In this document: positions 1 through 8,750 of the stretch, piece by piece
Numbering within the stretch: position 1 is the first letter of the stretch
Layout: each line of letters starts with the position of its first letter
Source: Euryarchaeota archaeon UBA106
Lineage (GTDB): Archaea; Thermoplasmatota; Poseidoniia; Poseidoniales; Thalassarchaeaceae
DNA: 12,571 nucleotides
Direction: 5' to 3'
Assembly: GCA_002502365.1 (NCBI GenBank)
Contig: DAOJ01000011.1
Span: forward strand, 1 to 12,571
Program-made: the position numbers and the translations under genes
Notes under the pieces: generated by a model
What the model was told of the DNA's origin: nothing
Database searches by the model: none
The model's input: only the letters and a program-made list of their open reading frames with translations

Positions 1-1457
1 TGAGTTGGTTGAGGGATTTCTTCCCATTCTTCGCTTGGTAACGATTCATCGAATGCGGCGAGAATCTTTTTTGCCTCCCTTCTTGATTTAGGAATCCCGT
101 GCAAAGATAGGTGGTCTTCTCCACTCAATCCTAAACTCATAGCCAAAGAAAAGTCCTCTGGATTTCCTCCAAGAGATTCATCGTGAACTGCAAGGAGATT
201 TGGCCAGAGGTCTTCTCTAACAGCCGCTTTACTCGCTCCTGACTGTTCTGCTAAAGATGCTACAACACCAGAGGTTCTCCAAGCCTCACCTCCTCTCCTT
301 AGGAAGTTAGGATAAGTTAGGAAGGGGTCCGAAGCGGAGTCTTCTCTTTTTGCAGATACTGCAGCTTGAGATGAAAGAGAAGAACCCCAATACCACGAAC
401 GATATGCTCTATTGGTAAACTTGGTCGCCAAAGCACGATCGGCAAGCACCATCGCTTGGGAAATTTCAGCCAATTCTCTAGTATCAAAAACCGATTGGTT
501 ATTCCAGACAAACCATGCTAACATCTCATCAGGGTCTTTATCCGAATTCATTAGCAATTGATTGGCAATTCGTCCGTTACTTGCTGAATAAACTTCTCGA
601 AGCGCTCTGAACACATCGATTTGTGAATCTCTCTCCGCAACCTCGGCCAATGCTCTAACATCCTCTAGAGCGATGTGTTCTCCGCCTATTGCAGCCGCCG
701 CTTGCAAATCTCGAACTAATGCGCGCAAATCTCCTGGATTGTTTTCGATAAGTGCCTCTACTGCTTCAGGATCCATAGATAGTTGCTCACCATCCAACAC
801 TCTATGTGCAATTCTCCTCATGTGTACCTTACCGACTCGTTTGAATTGGATATTTTCTGCCAATCGCATTACTCTGTCCCTATTACGACGCCATTGCCTT
901 CCTGAACCCCACAATCTCATTGCATCGTTGCAAGTCAGTATCACGGGTTGTTCGGTAATCTTGAGCAAATTCAAAAGTTCTGCCTTACCACCCGAATCAC
1001 CCTTAATAGTCGCTTTTTCTTCCTCTTCGGGTGAGAGAATTTTGTCGATTTTATCTTCAGAGACTTGAGCGAACCCGCCAGATAAGTGGTCTACTTCATC
1101 GAGCAAAACTACTGTTTTCTCACCAACATTTCCACCAGTAGAAAATGCTGATAGTGAGATATGCTGACTTCCTCGGGTGGCTGCTCTACGAATGGCGGCA
1201 GCATTTCTTTCCTCGGAGGCATTCAATTCTATAATCGACCAGCCTCGTTCTTTCGCGACTGCCTTAGCAAGAGTAGTCTTCCCAACTCCTGGTGGGCCAA
1301 CTAGGAGCAATCCCCGTTTATCTGGAATTTTTCCTGATGACCATCTATCCAACCATTGAGCTATCATACGAAGTTGTGAATCATTCCCTTCCATCTGAGA
1401 CATGCTGCTTGGACGATATTTCTCCGTCCAGTCCTCTATGGTCGCGGCTTCGCTCAC
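1..1457 (-). CDS. rfcL: Replication factor C large subunit (clamp loader ATPase), C-terminus cut off by window edge
   Basis: RFC-L is the large subunit of the clamp loader that opens the PCNA ring and places it on primed DNA using ATP. The reading frame is intact for 485 codons and runs off the left edge. Seen in order: the N-terminal signature WTEKYRP (residues 10-16), Walker A GPPGVGKT (54-61), the RFC-specific ELNASEERN (77-85), Walker B VVLLDEVD (116-123), sensor 1 ILTCND (173-178), sensor 2 GDLRA (about 240-244), then the helical collar domain. An acidic/lysine-rich stretch of roughly 35 residues lies between Walker B and sensor 1. The GTG start at 1457 is chosen because it puts the WTEKYRP motif 9 residues in, as in the family. 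The frame stays open upstream to a stop near 1540 but offers no ATG there. The glyS stop is 65 bases upstream on the same strand, so the two genes are probably one transcription unit. The C-terminal end, where a PCNA-binding motif is often found, is outside the window. Confidence 0.95.
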   Translation of the reverse strand, partial: MSEAATIEDWTEKYRPSSMSQMEGNDSQLRMIAQWLDRWSSGKIPDKRGLLLVGPPGVGKTTLAKAVAKERGWSIIELNASEERNAAAIRRAATRGSQHISLSAFSTGGNVGEKTVVLLDEVDHLSGGFAQVSEDKIDKILSPEEEEKATIKGDSGGKAELLNLLKITEQPVILTCNDAMRLWGSGRQWRRNRDRVMRLAENIQFKRVGKVHMRRIAHRVLDGEQLSMDPEAVEALIENNPGDLRALVRDLQAAAAIGGEHIALEDVRALAEVAERDSQIDVFRALREVYSASNGRIANQLLMNSDKDPDEMLAWFVWNNQSVFDTRELAEISQAMVLADRALATKFTNRAYRSWYWGSSLSSQAAVSAKREDSASDPFLTYPNFLRRGGEAWRTSGVVASLAEQSGASKAAVREDLWPNLLAVHDESLGGNPEDFSLAMSLGLSGEDHLSLHGIPKSRREAKKILAAFDESLPSEEWEEIPQPT

Positions 1458-1522
1458 GCTCTTATCCTGTCTTGGAGCCTCTTGAAGATTGGCGGCCTTA
1501 TTCCACTGGAACAGCCATTCAT

Positions 1523-3274
1523 TCAGAACAATTCTTGCATGGTTCCGTTAGTCATTCGTGCTAGAATCTCGTCGACAAAGGCTCGTACCTGTAATTGGTC
1601 ATCTCGCCTTCTAACGGTCACGCTTCCGTCTTCGAGTGAAGTGTGATCAACGGTTAATGCCCAAGGGATTCCTATCTCATCAGCCCGCGCATACCTGCGA
1701 CCAATCGATTTACTCGAGTCCATATCGGCCCTAGAATGAGGGAGTGCATTAATCGCTGAGGTGATTTCTCTTGCTAGTTCAGGCATTCCGTCTTTGTCGA
1801 ATAATGGTAGTACAACACAATCCACATTGGAAATACCTTCGGAGAGTCTGAGGTATGCGTAAGCCTCTCCTTCCTTTTCGGCTTCTTCGTAGGCGTGGTC
1901 AAGAACATGCCAAATAATGCGATCAATACCAAATGCAGGTTCAATTACATGAGGGGTGAACCATTCTCCACTGACGTTAACGGTCTCAATTCTCCTTTCC
2001 ACCATGGTTTCATCAATACTCACTGAATTGCCATTAGCTAATGTCAATTCAAAGGGTAAAGAATCTGGTAATTCGGTAAGTGCTTCAAGAGCAGCAACCA
2101 CAGCGCCTGCCTCGCCTCTGAAGGTTGGGCCAATTACTGCTCCATTAGGGACTAATCTGTCCAGTGTTTGAGATCTAGGCTGATCAAATTGCCTCCAAGC
2201 CCTAAGTGACTTGGTATTGGAATGAGCCTCGTGACTCTCTAAATCGTGGCAAGTTCGGTTAGCGATTCCGACACACTCTATCCAACCGTGTTCTCCATGT
2301 ATTTCACAATCCCAGCAATCTTCTGCATAGTGAGCCATTTCGGTACTAGCGTGTTGTCGGAATCGAATCTTTCCTGGGTTAATCCCCACCTCTACCAAGA
2401 AATCCCAGGTCCTAGCCAAAAACCAAGCTACGGTTGGATGACGTACTATACCCGCGTCTAGCGCGGCTCCGAAACTCATTCGCGACTCACCAGCGTGAGG
2501 GCCATCTGGATCAGGAACTAGGCTAACAATCTCCGTTCTACGATTTAAGTCGACTATTGGAGGATTTTCAGGATCGATGAAATACTCTAACTCTGCCATG
2601 TTAAATTCTCTTAGGCGAATCATTCCTTGTCTAGGACTAATTTCGTTTCTGTATCCCTTACCTGTTTGAATGGCTCCAAAGGGTAATTTCTGTCTGAAAT
2701 GGCGGTATAATGCTGGGTATAGCATGAACATACCTTGAGCGGTTTCAGGGCGCATGTATGCAGTCCTTCCAGCGCTCATTGCGCCTATTTTTGTAGAAAA
2801 CATCAGGTTCATTGGTTGGGCGGAAGTCCACGCAGATTCACTACATGAGGGACATTCTATTCCAGTTGATAGTAACTTATCGATTTCATCCGAATTCAAG
2901 GAATCTGCATTAGGGTGTAGATGCTCGACTAGATGGTCAGCACGAAAAACAGAACCACAACCTTTGCATTCTGTCATCAAATCATTGAATTCACCAACGT
3001 GGCCACTAGCCACTAAAACTGCCTCAGGGGTTATGGTGGGTGAATCGATTTCCACAATGTCGCCATGACTTAACCAGTGGTCTACCCACTTTTGGGTCAA
3101 TCTTCTTCTTATCGAAGCTCCAACTGGCCCATAGTCGATTAGACCTGAAACTCCACCATATATGTCGAATGCTGGGAGTACTACTCCCCGACGCCTAAGC
3201 ATGGCAGACATTCTCTCTAAGCGACCCTCGTCAGCCATATCCAACAGTTCGGCGACTAGCCCATCATCTTTCAA
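1523..3274 (-). CDS. glyS: Glycyl-tRNA synthetase, archaeal/eukaryotic type
   Basis: This class II synthetase attaches glycine to tRNA-Gly in the cytoplasm and acts as a homodimer in this family. The 583-residue length is normal for the archaeal form. Seen: the N-terminal FDIYGGVSGLIDYGPVG (36-52), two zinc-type knuckles CKGC (103-106) and CPSC (141-144), RPETAQGMF (175-183), motif 2 around GKGYRNEISPRQG (205-217), WIECVGIANR (331-340), motif 3 EPAFGIDRI (445-453), and a C-terminal anticodon-binding domain from about 484 to 575 (VDCVVLPLF onward). The start is a TTG at 3274, supported by GGAG six bases upstream and by an in-frame stop shortly before it. The next in-frame ATG, at residue 13, is a weaker alternative. 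rfcL follows 65 bases downstream. Lhr diverges upstream across a 184-base gap. Confidence 0.96.
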   Translation of the reverse strand: MKDDGLVAELLDMADEGRLERMSAMLRRRGVVLPAFDIYGGVSGLIDYGPVGASIRRRLTQKWVDHWLSHGDIVEIDSPTITPEAVLVASGHVGEFNDLMTECKGCGSVFRADHLVEHLHPNADSLNSDEIDKLLSTGIECPSCSESAWTSAQPMNLMFSTKIGAMSAGRTAYMRPETAQGMFMLYPALYRHFRQKLPFGAIQTGKGYRNEISPRQGMIRLREFNMAELEYFIDPENPPIVDLNRRTEIVSLVPDPDGPHAGESRMSFGAALDAGIVRHPTVAWFLARTWDFLVEVGINPGKIRFRQHASTEMAHYAEDCWDCEIHGEHGWIECVGIANRTCHDLESHEAHSNTKSLRAWRQFDQPRSQTLDRLVPNGAVIGPTFRGEAGAVVAALEALTELPDSLPFELTLANGNSVSIDETMVERRIETVNVSGEWFTPHVIEPAFGIDRIIWHVLDHAYEEAEKEGEAYAYLRLSEGISNVDCVVLPLFDKDGMPELAREITSAINALPHSRADMDSSKSIGRRYARADEIGIPWALTVDHTSLEDGSVTVRRRDDQLQVRAFVDEILARMTNGTMQELF

Positions 3275-3280
3275 GCCATT

Positions 3281-3284
3281 CTCC
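3281..3284 (-). promoter_or_regulatory. Ribosome binding site of glyS
   Basis: GGAG on the minus strand ends six bases before the TTG start of glyS. It supports the TTG over the internal ATG at residue 13. An ATG four to six bases upstream of the TTG is in another frame and hits a stop after one codon. Confidence 0.55.
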
Positions 3285-3447
3285 GATAGTTGTAATTAGT
3301 GTCAAAATGCAATGTCGGATGGAAAATTCGAAATGTACAAAATTAACTATGTTTTCAATGATTTAGGCTATTCCAGTACGGAGTGCTGTATGATTTTCCC
3401 AACGAAGTATTCATGTAGGAAATTAAGCCCCTGTGTTGACATAGTGT

Positions 3448-3453
3448 GAGGGG
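3448..3453 (+). promoter_or_regulatory. Ribosome binding site of the Lhr-type helicase gene
   Basis: GAGGGG lies five bases before the ATG at 3459. It is one of the clearest Shine-Dalgarno sites in the window and fixes the start of the helicase. Confidence 0.6.
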
Positions 3454-3458
3454 AACTA

Positions 3459-6400
3459 ATGCCTAAAATTGAGTATGTAGAGGATTCCTGGGATACCGAG
3501 CAGTTGCTCGATAGCCTTTCTCCTCCCGTACGCAACTGGTTCAAAGATAAATTTCCCGATTTCACTGACCCCCAGAAACTTGCAATTCCACGTATTTTGA
3601 AGGGAGAACATCTGTTACTTTGTTCACCAACAGGTTCTGGAAAAACCCTAACCGCATTTCTTTCAATTATTGATGATCTAGTCCGTAGATCGTTAGACGG
3701 AAGTTTAGACAAATCTGTTCAATGTGTGTACATATCACCAATCAAAGCATTGGCTAATGATATACAGAAAAATTTGATTGGTCCTTTGACTGAAATCAGA
3801 GAGAAATATCTTCCAGGAAGAGCGAAGGAAATCAAAGTTGGTCTAAGAACAGGAGATACTCCTCAAAAAGAAAGAGAAAAGATGTTGAGGTCTCCACCTC
3901 ACATTCTAATTACAACTCCTGAATCACTTGGTCTTGCTCTAGCTTCAAAGCGATTTAGACCTCTCTTGAACGACTTGAAATGGATGGTTATCGATGAGAT
4001 GCATTCATTGGTGCCCACTAAGAGAGGGACCCATCTTGCATTGAGTTTGGCGTTGATGGATAGTGTAATTGATTCCGATGTGCAACGTATTGGCATATCA
4101 GCAACCATGGAACCGTTGGAAGCGGTTGCGGAGTTCTTGGTCGCTTCTGATTCTAGAGAAAGCGATACAGAGCCTCAACATGTTGCGATTGCGAAGGTAT
4201 CTGGTGCAAGGAAATTGGATCTTGACATCATACTACCAACTCCTCGATTTTCTTCACTTCCAATCAAGGAAGTTCTCGACCATAATGTAGAACGCATCAA
4301 GGAAATAGTTGAGGCTCATACTACTACACTTGTTTTCGTTAATACTAGGCAAATGACTGAAACTACTGTTCAGAAATTGAAAATTCTAGGCACAGCGGGT
4401 GTAGAGGGTCACCACGGTTCAATGGATAAAGCGATTCGCTTAGATGTCGAACAACGACTAAAGAATGGACATCTAAGATGTGTAGTTTCTTCCTCGTCTT
4501 TAGAAATGGGAATTGATATTGGTTCCGTAGATTGTGTTGTTCAGGTAGGCAGCCCTGGTTCAATCGCAACTGCACTGCAAAGAATAGGTCGAGCGGGTCA
4601 CCAAGTGGGAGGTCTTCCAAGAGCTAGGTTCCTACCCACTTCTCCACAAGATTTACTGGAAGTAGTAGCATTGCAAAATGGAATTTTACGTGGTTCAATG
4701 GACCTACTAAAATTCCCAGAAAATTCCCTTGATGTTTTAGCTCAATTTATGATTGGACTTACTATAATCCAAGAATGGGATATTGATGACGCATACGAGT
4801 TAGTTACTGCTGCGTGGCCATATAGGGCTCTTCCATATGATGATTATATCGAAGTATTAGACCTCCTAGAAGAAGAACGTAGAGTTTGGGTGGATTGGGA
4901 AGATAATCGCTTTGGTAAGCGCGGATATGCTCAAATGATTTATTACACCAACATTGGAACAATCGCTCCTGACAATAACTATCTGGTATTTACTTCAGAT
5001 GGGACACTTGTTGGTCAATTATCTAGTGGATTCGTCGCCAGTTTGAGAAATGGCGATGTATTCCTTCTAGGTGGGTCAACTTACAGAGTTTCTAGTGTTC
5101 AAGGGACTAGAGTAAATGTGACATCGGCTACAGGTTATCGTCCAACAATTCCTTCTTGGGCAGGTGAAGCAAATTCGCGTACCAATGAGTTAAGTTACGA
5201 GGTTTTGGATGTACTGGACCGGGCATCCCATATGGTAAGGATGGGTCGAGATGTAAGGCCTCTTTTGATGGACGTTTATGGCTTGAATAAGCCAATAGCA
5301 AATGCTCTAGGGAATTATCTTGATGAGCACTGTGCTACCACATTCCAAGTTCCAAGTAGAGATCGAATTATCGTAGAACAAGTAGCTGCTCCTCTTCCAA
5401 CTTACATCGTCACAACTTGCAGAGGTAGAGCGTTTAATCTAGCACTTGGATATTTGTTTGCTGGAATTGCTGTAAGAGACAATGTTCTAGTCAATGAAAT
5501 TTCATTTGATGAAAATGGGTTCATGATAAAATTAAGTCATGAGGTTGAAATTTCAAAAATTCCAGAATTATTCAGGGATGATTCTAGTAGAGAAGTTCTG
5601 CAAAGATATATGTTAGATTCGCAACTATTTGCAAAACGATTCCGTGAAGTTTCAAGCCGCAGTATGCTTAATCCGCGTAGGATTGGGGCCGATGAAGTAA
5701 GTCCGAAACAATTCCAAACTCGAGCGGAACAGATTTTGCGTGCGCATCGTCAAATGGAAGATTCAGTAGTAATTAGAGAAGCAATGAATGAAATTATGAA
5801 TTTCGATTTAGAGATGAAGGAGTTGTCTGATTTCATCGCTAGAATGGACAGTGAAAATGTACGAATTGTTCATCGTAAAGTGAAGATGCCTTCTCCACTT
5901 GGAATGACATTATTCATGTCTTCTTTCGAAGATTTGCTCAGTCTAAGAACTCGGGCCTATCTCATCAAAGATATAGATCCAGAAATTTTGCGAAGATTGC
6001 TGGGCGCTAGGTCACTTGCCACCGACTTAGATCGTGAAAGACTAGCTCAATATTACCAAGATAAGGTAGCAGTTCCTGACTCTCCCTCTGGATTATTGAG
6101 ACTTATGGATATGGGAGGTGGGCTGGAAAAATCACTAACACACCCGCTATATTCTGAGAAGTTGAAAGATGTCGAATTCGAACAACTTAGAGAATGGGTT
6201 TACGAATTGGCAGAGCGAGGTTTGGTTACCAAGGTCCGGAATACCGGGTTAGAACAAATCGATGACAAGTGGTTCTCAGAAAGAATGGCTGGAGTACACG
6301 GAACTCTTGGGTGCCTAGCAGCTTCTGGGGCTGATGAAATGGATGACCTCAGGGCTCTCTATACTGGTGGTCTGACCTTCGATATGGGAGTTGATTACAA

Positions 6401-8750
6401 GGATGGAAAACCAGCAACTTGGAAAGAAACTTATCTGTCTGATCCAATGGATTGTCTAAGGTTGAAATTATTGGATATGTTGGGCTCAGAAGGCCCTCGG
6501 ACTTTAGACAAACTCGCCAGTAGATTGCCATTCCCGCGTGGTCAGGTTGAATCGGTTTTACAGGAATTAGAAATGCGGAATTTAGTATCTATTGGATTCT
6601 TTACTCAAACTGAAGATGGGGAATACATCCTCCGCGTAGATGAGTATAGAATCACCGGAGGTCAAGTCGAAGTTGTAGACTATCGAACTCTGCAAACTTT
6701 AATTTTACACAAATCATTTACTCAATATGCTGAGCCTGCAGATGCGATTAGAAATCTGATTTTAGTTCAAAGAAGAGATGAGATGTTACATCGAGTTAAA
6801 GATTACAGATTCCGAGATTGGAAAGATATCAAGCACGACCCTGATGTTGTCAACGGGCGTTTGCTACACAATCGAGTGGGTTACACAATGGACGACCAGT
6901 TGCCATTAGTGCTTGGTCTAAGGGGTGACCCTTGGATAGGACCACTTGAGGAGGAATTACTGGAGAAGATACCCAAGGAAGGCATGAGTCGAATGGAATT
7001 ATTCGATGGTTATCCTAAGGGTAAAGAAAATGCTCACATTCAAAGGTCATTGAAGAGTGCTCTATCAAATTTAGAAAGACAGTTAATTATTGGCAAAAAA
7101 TACATTGAGTTGCCTAATAGAAAACGCTCACTTGCAGTATTCCATAGAATCCATGATAGGGTCAAACCGATGAAATTTGATGAGGCGGTTAAAACCCTAA
7201 TCGAACGAATTGGCCCTGTTAGATTACACACACTGAGATTCTTTGTATCTCGACCAGTCGAGGAGTTGGCTGAAACTCTACGTGACTTAGAAAATGCTGG
7301 AAAAATAGCTAGAGTAGTCGCATTACAGCCAGACCCTACCGATTATTATTCCAGCCACGAAGATGCTGAAAAACTACTCTCCCCAATGGCAGAAGATCGG
7401 AAAATGAGAATTGTTTCTCAATCAGACCCATTCTGTTCACGCTTTATTCAAGAAGTCCGATTAATGCTCAAGCAAGGATGGTATCATCCTGTATTCAAAG
7501 GTGTAGATCCGGTTGGAAGAATTCTCATGTTCGTGGTTAATGATTACCTTGAAATCAAGGATATCAACATCCCACATTCTTATCTCGATGAATTCAAAAC
7601 CACATTCGATGAATTGTTGGAAAATTACCGTGATCGTTTAATCGACGTATCGGTAATTCATGCTTTCAACGGAGTCCCAGTTCACGAATGTGATGAAAAT
7701 GTACAGCAGATTCTCTCAGACCTTGGATTCGAATCTATGGGTGATGGAGAGAGATACATTAGGGGCGGGGTAGTCGATCCAATGCCTAGGAAGAAGATTA
7801 ATCGAATTCTCTTCCATCACCATTCTTTACATCAGAAAACCCGCCATGAAAATGAAACTTTAGCTCTAGATCACTTAGACGAATTGAGGGATGACTTTGC
7901 CCTCCGAGGTCGTTGTGAAATGTTCAGGGTTGACCTCAAGTCTATGGCGGCAGCTCATCAATTACACCAGGGTACAAATTTGAGGGGTCACCTTGTTTGG
8001 GCAAAAATGCCTCATTTCCAAAAATTATTAACAATTCGAAATATCCAACCTCCGGAAGAAGACGAGGATATTCTTCAATTTTTCAGAGAGCATCACGATC
8101 CTGCGATTTTCATGGAAAGGCATGCTATGAAGAGAGGCGAATTCAGAAAACTAATCTCTCCTTTAGTTCGTAGCGGACATCTGGTGCAAGATTATCGTGG
8201 CGGGTTCAAAGCAGTTGAACCACTTACTTCATCGGATTTATGGGAAGTAAAACGAGATTTCCTAAGAGATTTGGTGAAAGATTACCCCGTAATTACTCTA
8301 AAACAAGTTGAGAGATTGGCTGGATCCCCATTCTCCCCTGAAGAAATATCAGATGTAATGCGAGAATTCGAAGAAGATGGTACACTAATCAAAGGGTTCC
8401 TTGTAGATGATATGCATGATGTTTGTTGGGGTAGACATGATTTGCTAGACGGATCAGATGCCCTAAGTCGAACCCGTGATTTAGTCATCCCTCCATCAGA
8501 TCCATTGATTCATTATTATGGCAGTCTATTGAGGGAAAGATTTGGTTATGGTTCGGCGTACCTTGTTTTCCATCGAGAAGAACCGGTTGCGGCATTCAAG
8601 GCAAATACAAGAGAGGGGGTAATTCACGTCACTGATTTTGTAGGTGATTCCGATTTGGAAAAAGAAGCCTTGAGGGTAATGAAAGAATTTGCTTGGGAAC
8701 ACGATATGCCATTGAAAGGCAAACTCTACGAAAGGTTACGTAGTCGATGA
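3459..8750 (+). CDS. lhr: Very large Lhr-type superfamily 2 helicase with long C-terminal extension
   Basis: Lhr proteins are ATP-driven 3'-to-5' nucleic acid translocases linked to DNA repair or RNA handling. Seen in the N-terminal core: Q-motif-like FTDPQKLAIP (35-44), motif I SPTGSGKT (56-63), Ia SPIKALAND (93-101), TTPESL (152-157), motif II DEMH (179-182), motif III SAT (214-216), motif IV LVFVNTRQ (291-298), motif V SSLEMGIDIGS (346-356) and motif VI QRIGRAGH (374-381). The typical Lhr winged-helix and beta domain follow (GTIAPDN, QLSSGFVASLRNGDVFLLGG, IPSWAGE). Archaeal Lhr proteins usually end at about 850-950 residues. This one has 1763, with several winged-helix-like segments (about 999-1050, 1177-1215, 1240-1290, 1550-1590, 1605-1650). 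SDP motifs at 1322 and 1680 are each followed by beta-rich sequence, as in the C-terminal region of long bacterial Lhr, which relates to the AlkZ/YcaQ DNA glycosylase fold. The long form is therefore probably complete rather than a fusion. The last 15 bases overlap the convergent archaeosortase gene. Helicase identity is near certain; the repair role is inferred. Confidence 0.95.
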   Translation: MPKIEYVEDSWDTEQLLDSLSPPVRNWFKDKFPDFTDPQKLAIPRILKGEHLLLCSPTGSGKTLTAFLSIIDDLVRRSLDGSLDKSVQCVYISPIKALANDIQKNLIGPLTEIREKYLPGRAKEIKVGLRTGDTPQKEREKMLRSPPHILITTPESLGLALASKRFRPLLNDLKWMVIDEMHSLVPTKRGTHLALSLALMDSVIDSDVQRIGISATMEPLEAVAEFLVASDSRESDTEPQHVAIAKVSGARKLDLDIILPTPRFSSLPIKEVLDHNVERIKEIVEAHTTTLVFVNTRQMTETTVQKLKILGTAGVEGHHGSMDKAIRLDVEQRLKNGHLRCVVSSSSLEMGIDIGSVDCVVQVGSPGSIATALQRIGRAGHQVGGLPRARFLPTSPQDLLEVVALQNGILRGSMDLLKFPENSLDVLAQFMIGLTIIQEWDIDDAYELVTAAWPYRALPYDDYIEVLDLLEEERRVWVDWEDNRFGKRGYAQMIYYTNIGTIAPDNNYLVFTSDGTLVGQLSSGFVASLRNGDVFLLGGSTYRVSSVQGTRVNVTSATGYRPTIPSWAGEANSRTNELSYEVLDVLDRASHMVRMGRDVRPLLMDVYGLNKPIANALGNYLDEHCATTFQVPSRDRIIVEQVAAPLPTYIVTTCRGRAFNLALGYLFAGIAVRDNVLVNEISFDENGFMIKLSHEVEISKIPELFRDDSSREVLQRYMLDSQLFAKRFREVSSRSMLNPRRIGADEVSPKQFQTRAEQILRAHRQMEDSVVIREAMNEIMNFDLEMKELSDFIARMDSENVRIVHRKVKMPSPLGMTLFMSSFEDLLSLRTRAYLIKDIDPEILRRLLGARSLATDLDRERLAQYYQDKVAVPDSPSGLLRLMDMGGGLEKSLTHPLYSEKLKDVEFEQLREWVYELAERGLVTKVRNTGLEQIDDKWFSERMAGVHGTLGCLAASGADEMDDLRALYTGGLTFDMGVDYKDGKPATWKETYLSDPMDCLRLKLLDMLGSEGPRTLDKLASRLPFPRGQVESVLQELEMRNLVSIGFFTQTEDGEYILRVDEYRITGGQVEVVDYRTLQTLILHKSFTQYAEPADAIRNLILVQRRDEMLHRVKDYRFRDWKDIKHDPDVVNGRLLHNRVGYTMDDQLPLVLGLRGDPWIGPLEEELLEKIPKEGMSRMELFDGYPKGKENAHIQRSLKSALSNLERQLIIGKKYIELPNRKRSLAVFHRIHDRVKPMKFDEAVKTLIERIGPVRLHTLRFFVSRPVEELAETLRDLENAGKIARVVALQPDPTDYYSSHEDAEKLLSPMAEDRKMRIVSQSDPFCSRFIQEVRLMLKQGWYHPVFKGVDPVGRILMFVVNDYLEIKDINIPHSYLDEFKTTFDELLENYRDRLIDVSVIHAFNGVPVHECDENVQQILSDLGFESMGDGERYIRGGVVDPMPRKKINRILFHHHSLHQKTRHENETLALDHLDELRDDFALRGRCEMFRVDLKSMAAAHQLHQGTNLRGHLVWAKMPHFQKLLTIRNIQPPEEDEDILQFFREHHDPAIFMERHAMKRGEFRKLISPLVRSGHLVQDYRGGFKAVEPLTSSDLWEVKRDFLRDLVKDYPVITLKQVERLAGSPFSPEEISDVMREFEEDGTLIKGFLVDDMHDVCWGRHDLLDGSDALSRTRDLVIPPSDPLIHYYGSLLRERFGYGSAYLVFHREEPVAAFKANTREGVIHVTDFVGDSDLEKEALRVMKEFAWEHDMPLKGKLYERLRSR

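Larger units (their letters stand above)
3275..3458. promoter_or_regulatory. Divergent intergenic region between glyS and lhr
   Basis: These 184 bases separate two divergent genes and must hold both promoters unless transcription starts further away. The stretch from about 3310 to 3365 is clearly AT-rich (for example AAAATTAACTATG) and is the most likely place for TATA elements. I could not assign a convincing archaeal TATA/BRE pair to either gene. No open frame with a credible start and no RNA gene is visible. Confidence 0.45.

Noticed and set aside
673..1068. Plus-strand open frame of 131 codons
   Set aside because: It lies entirely antisense to the rfcL ATPase domain, whose motifs are intact; composition is a mirror of the real gene.
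1292..1564. Plus-strand open frame of 90 codons over the glyS-rfcL junction
   Set aside because: It covers the reverse complement of the rfcL Walker A region and N-terminus, and it has no independent support.
3275..3458. Possible RNA gene or riboswitch upstream of the helicase
   Set aside because: No stable stem structure, conserved box or tRNA-like cloverleaf could be recognised in the 184 bases.
3368..3712. Minus-strand open frame of 114 codons across the start of the helicase gene
   Set aside because: Most of it is antisense to the conserved helicase N-terminus including motif I; it has no recognisable domain and would occupy the divergent promoter region.
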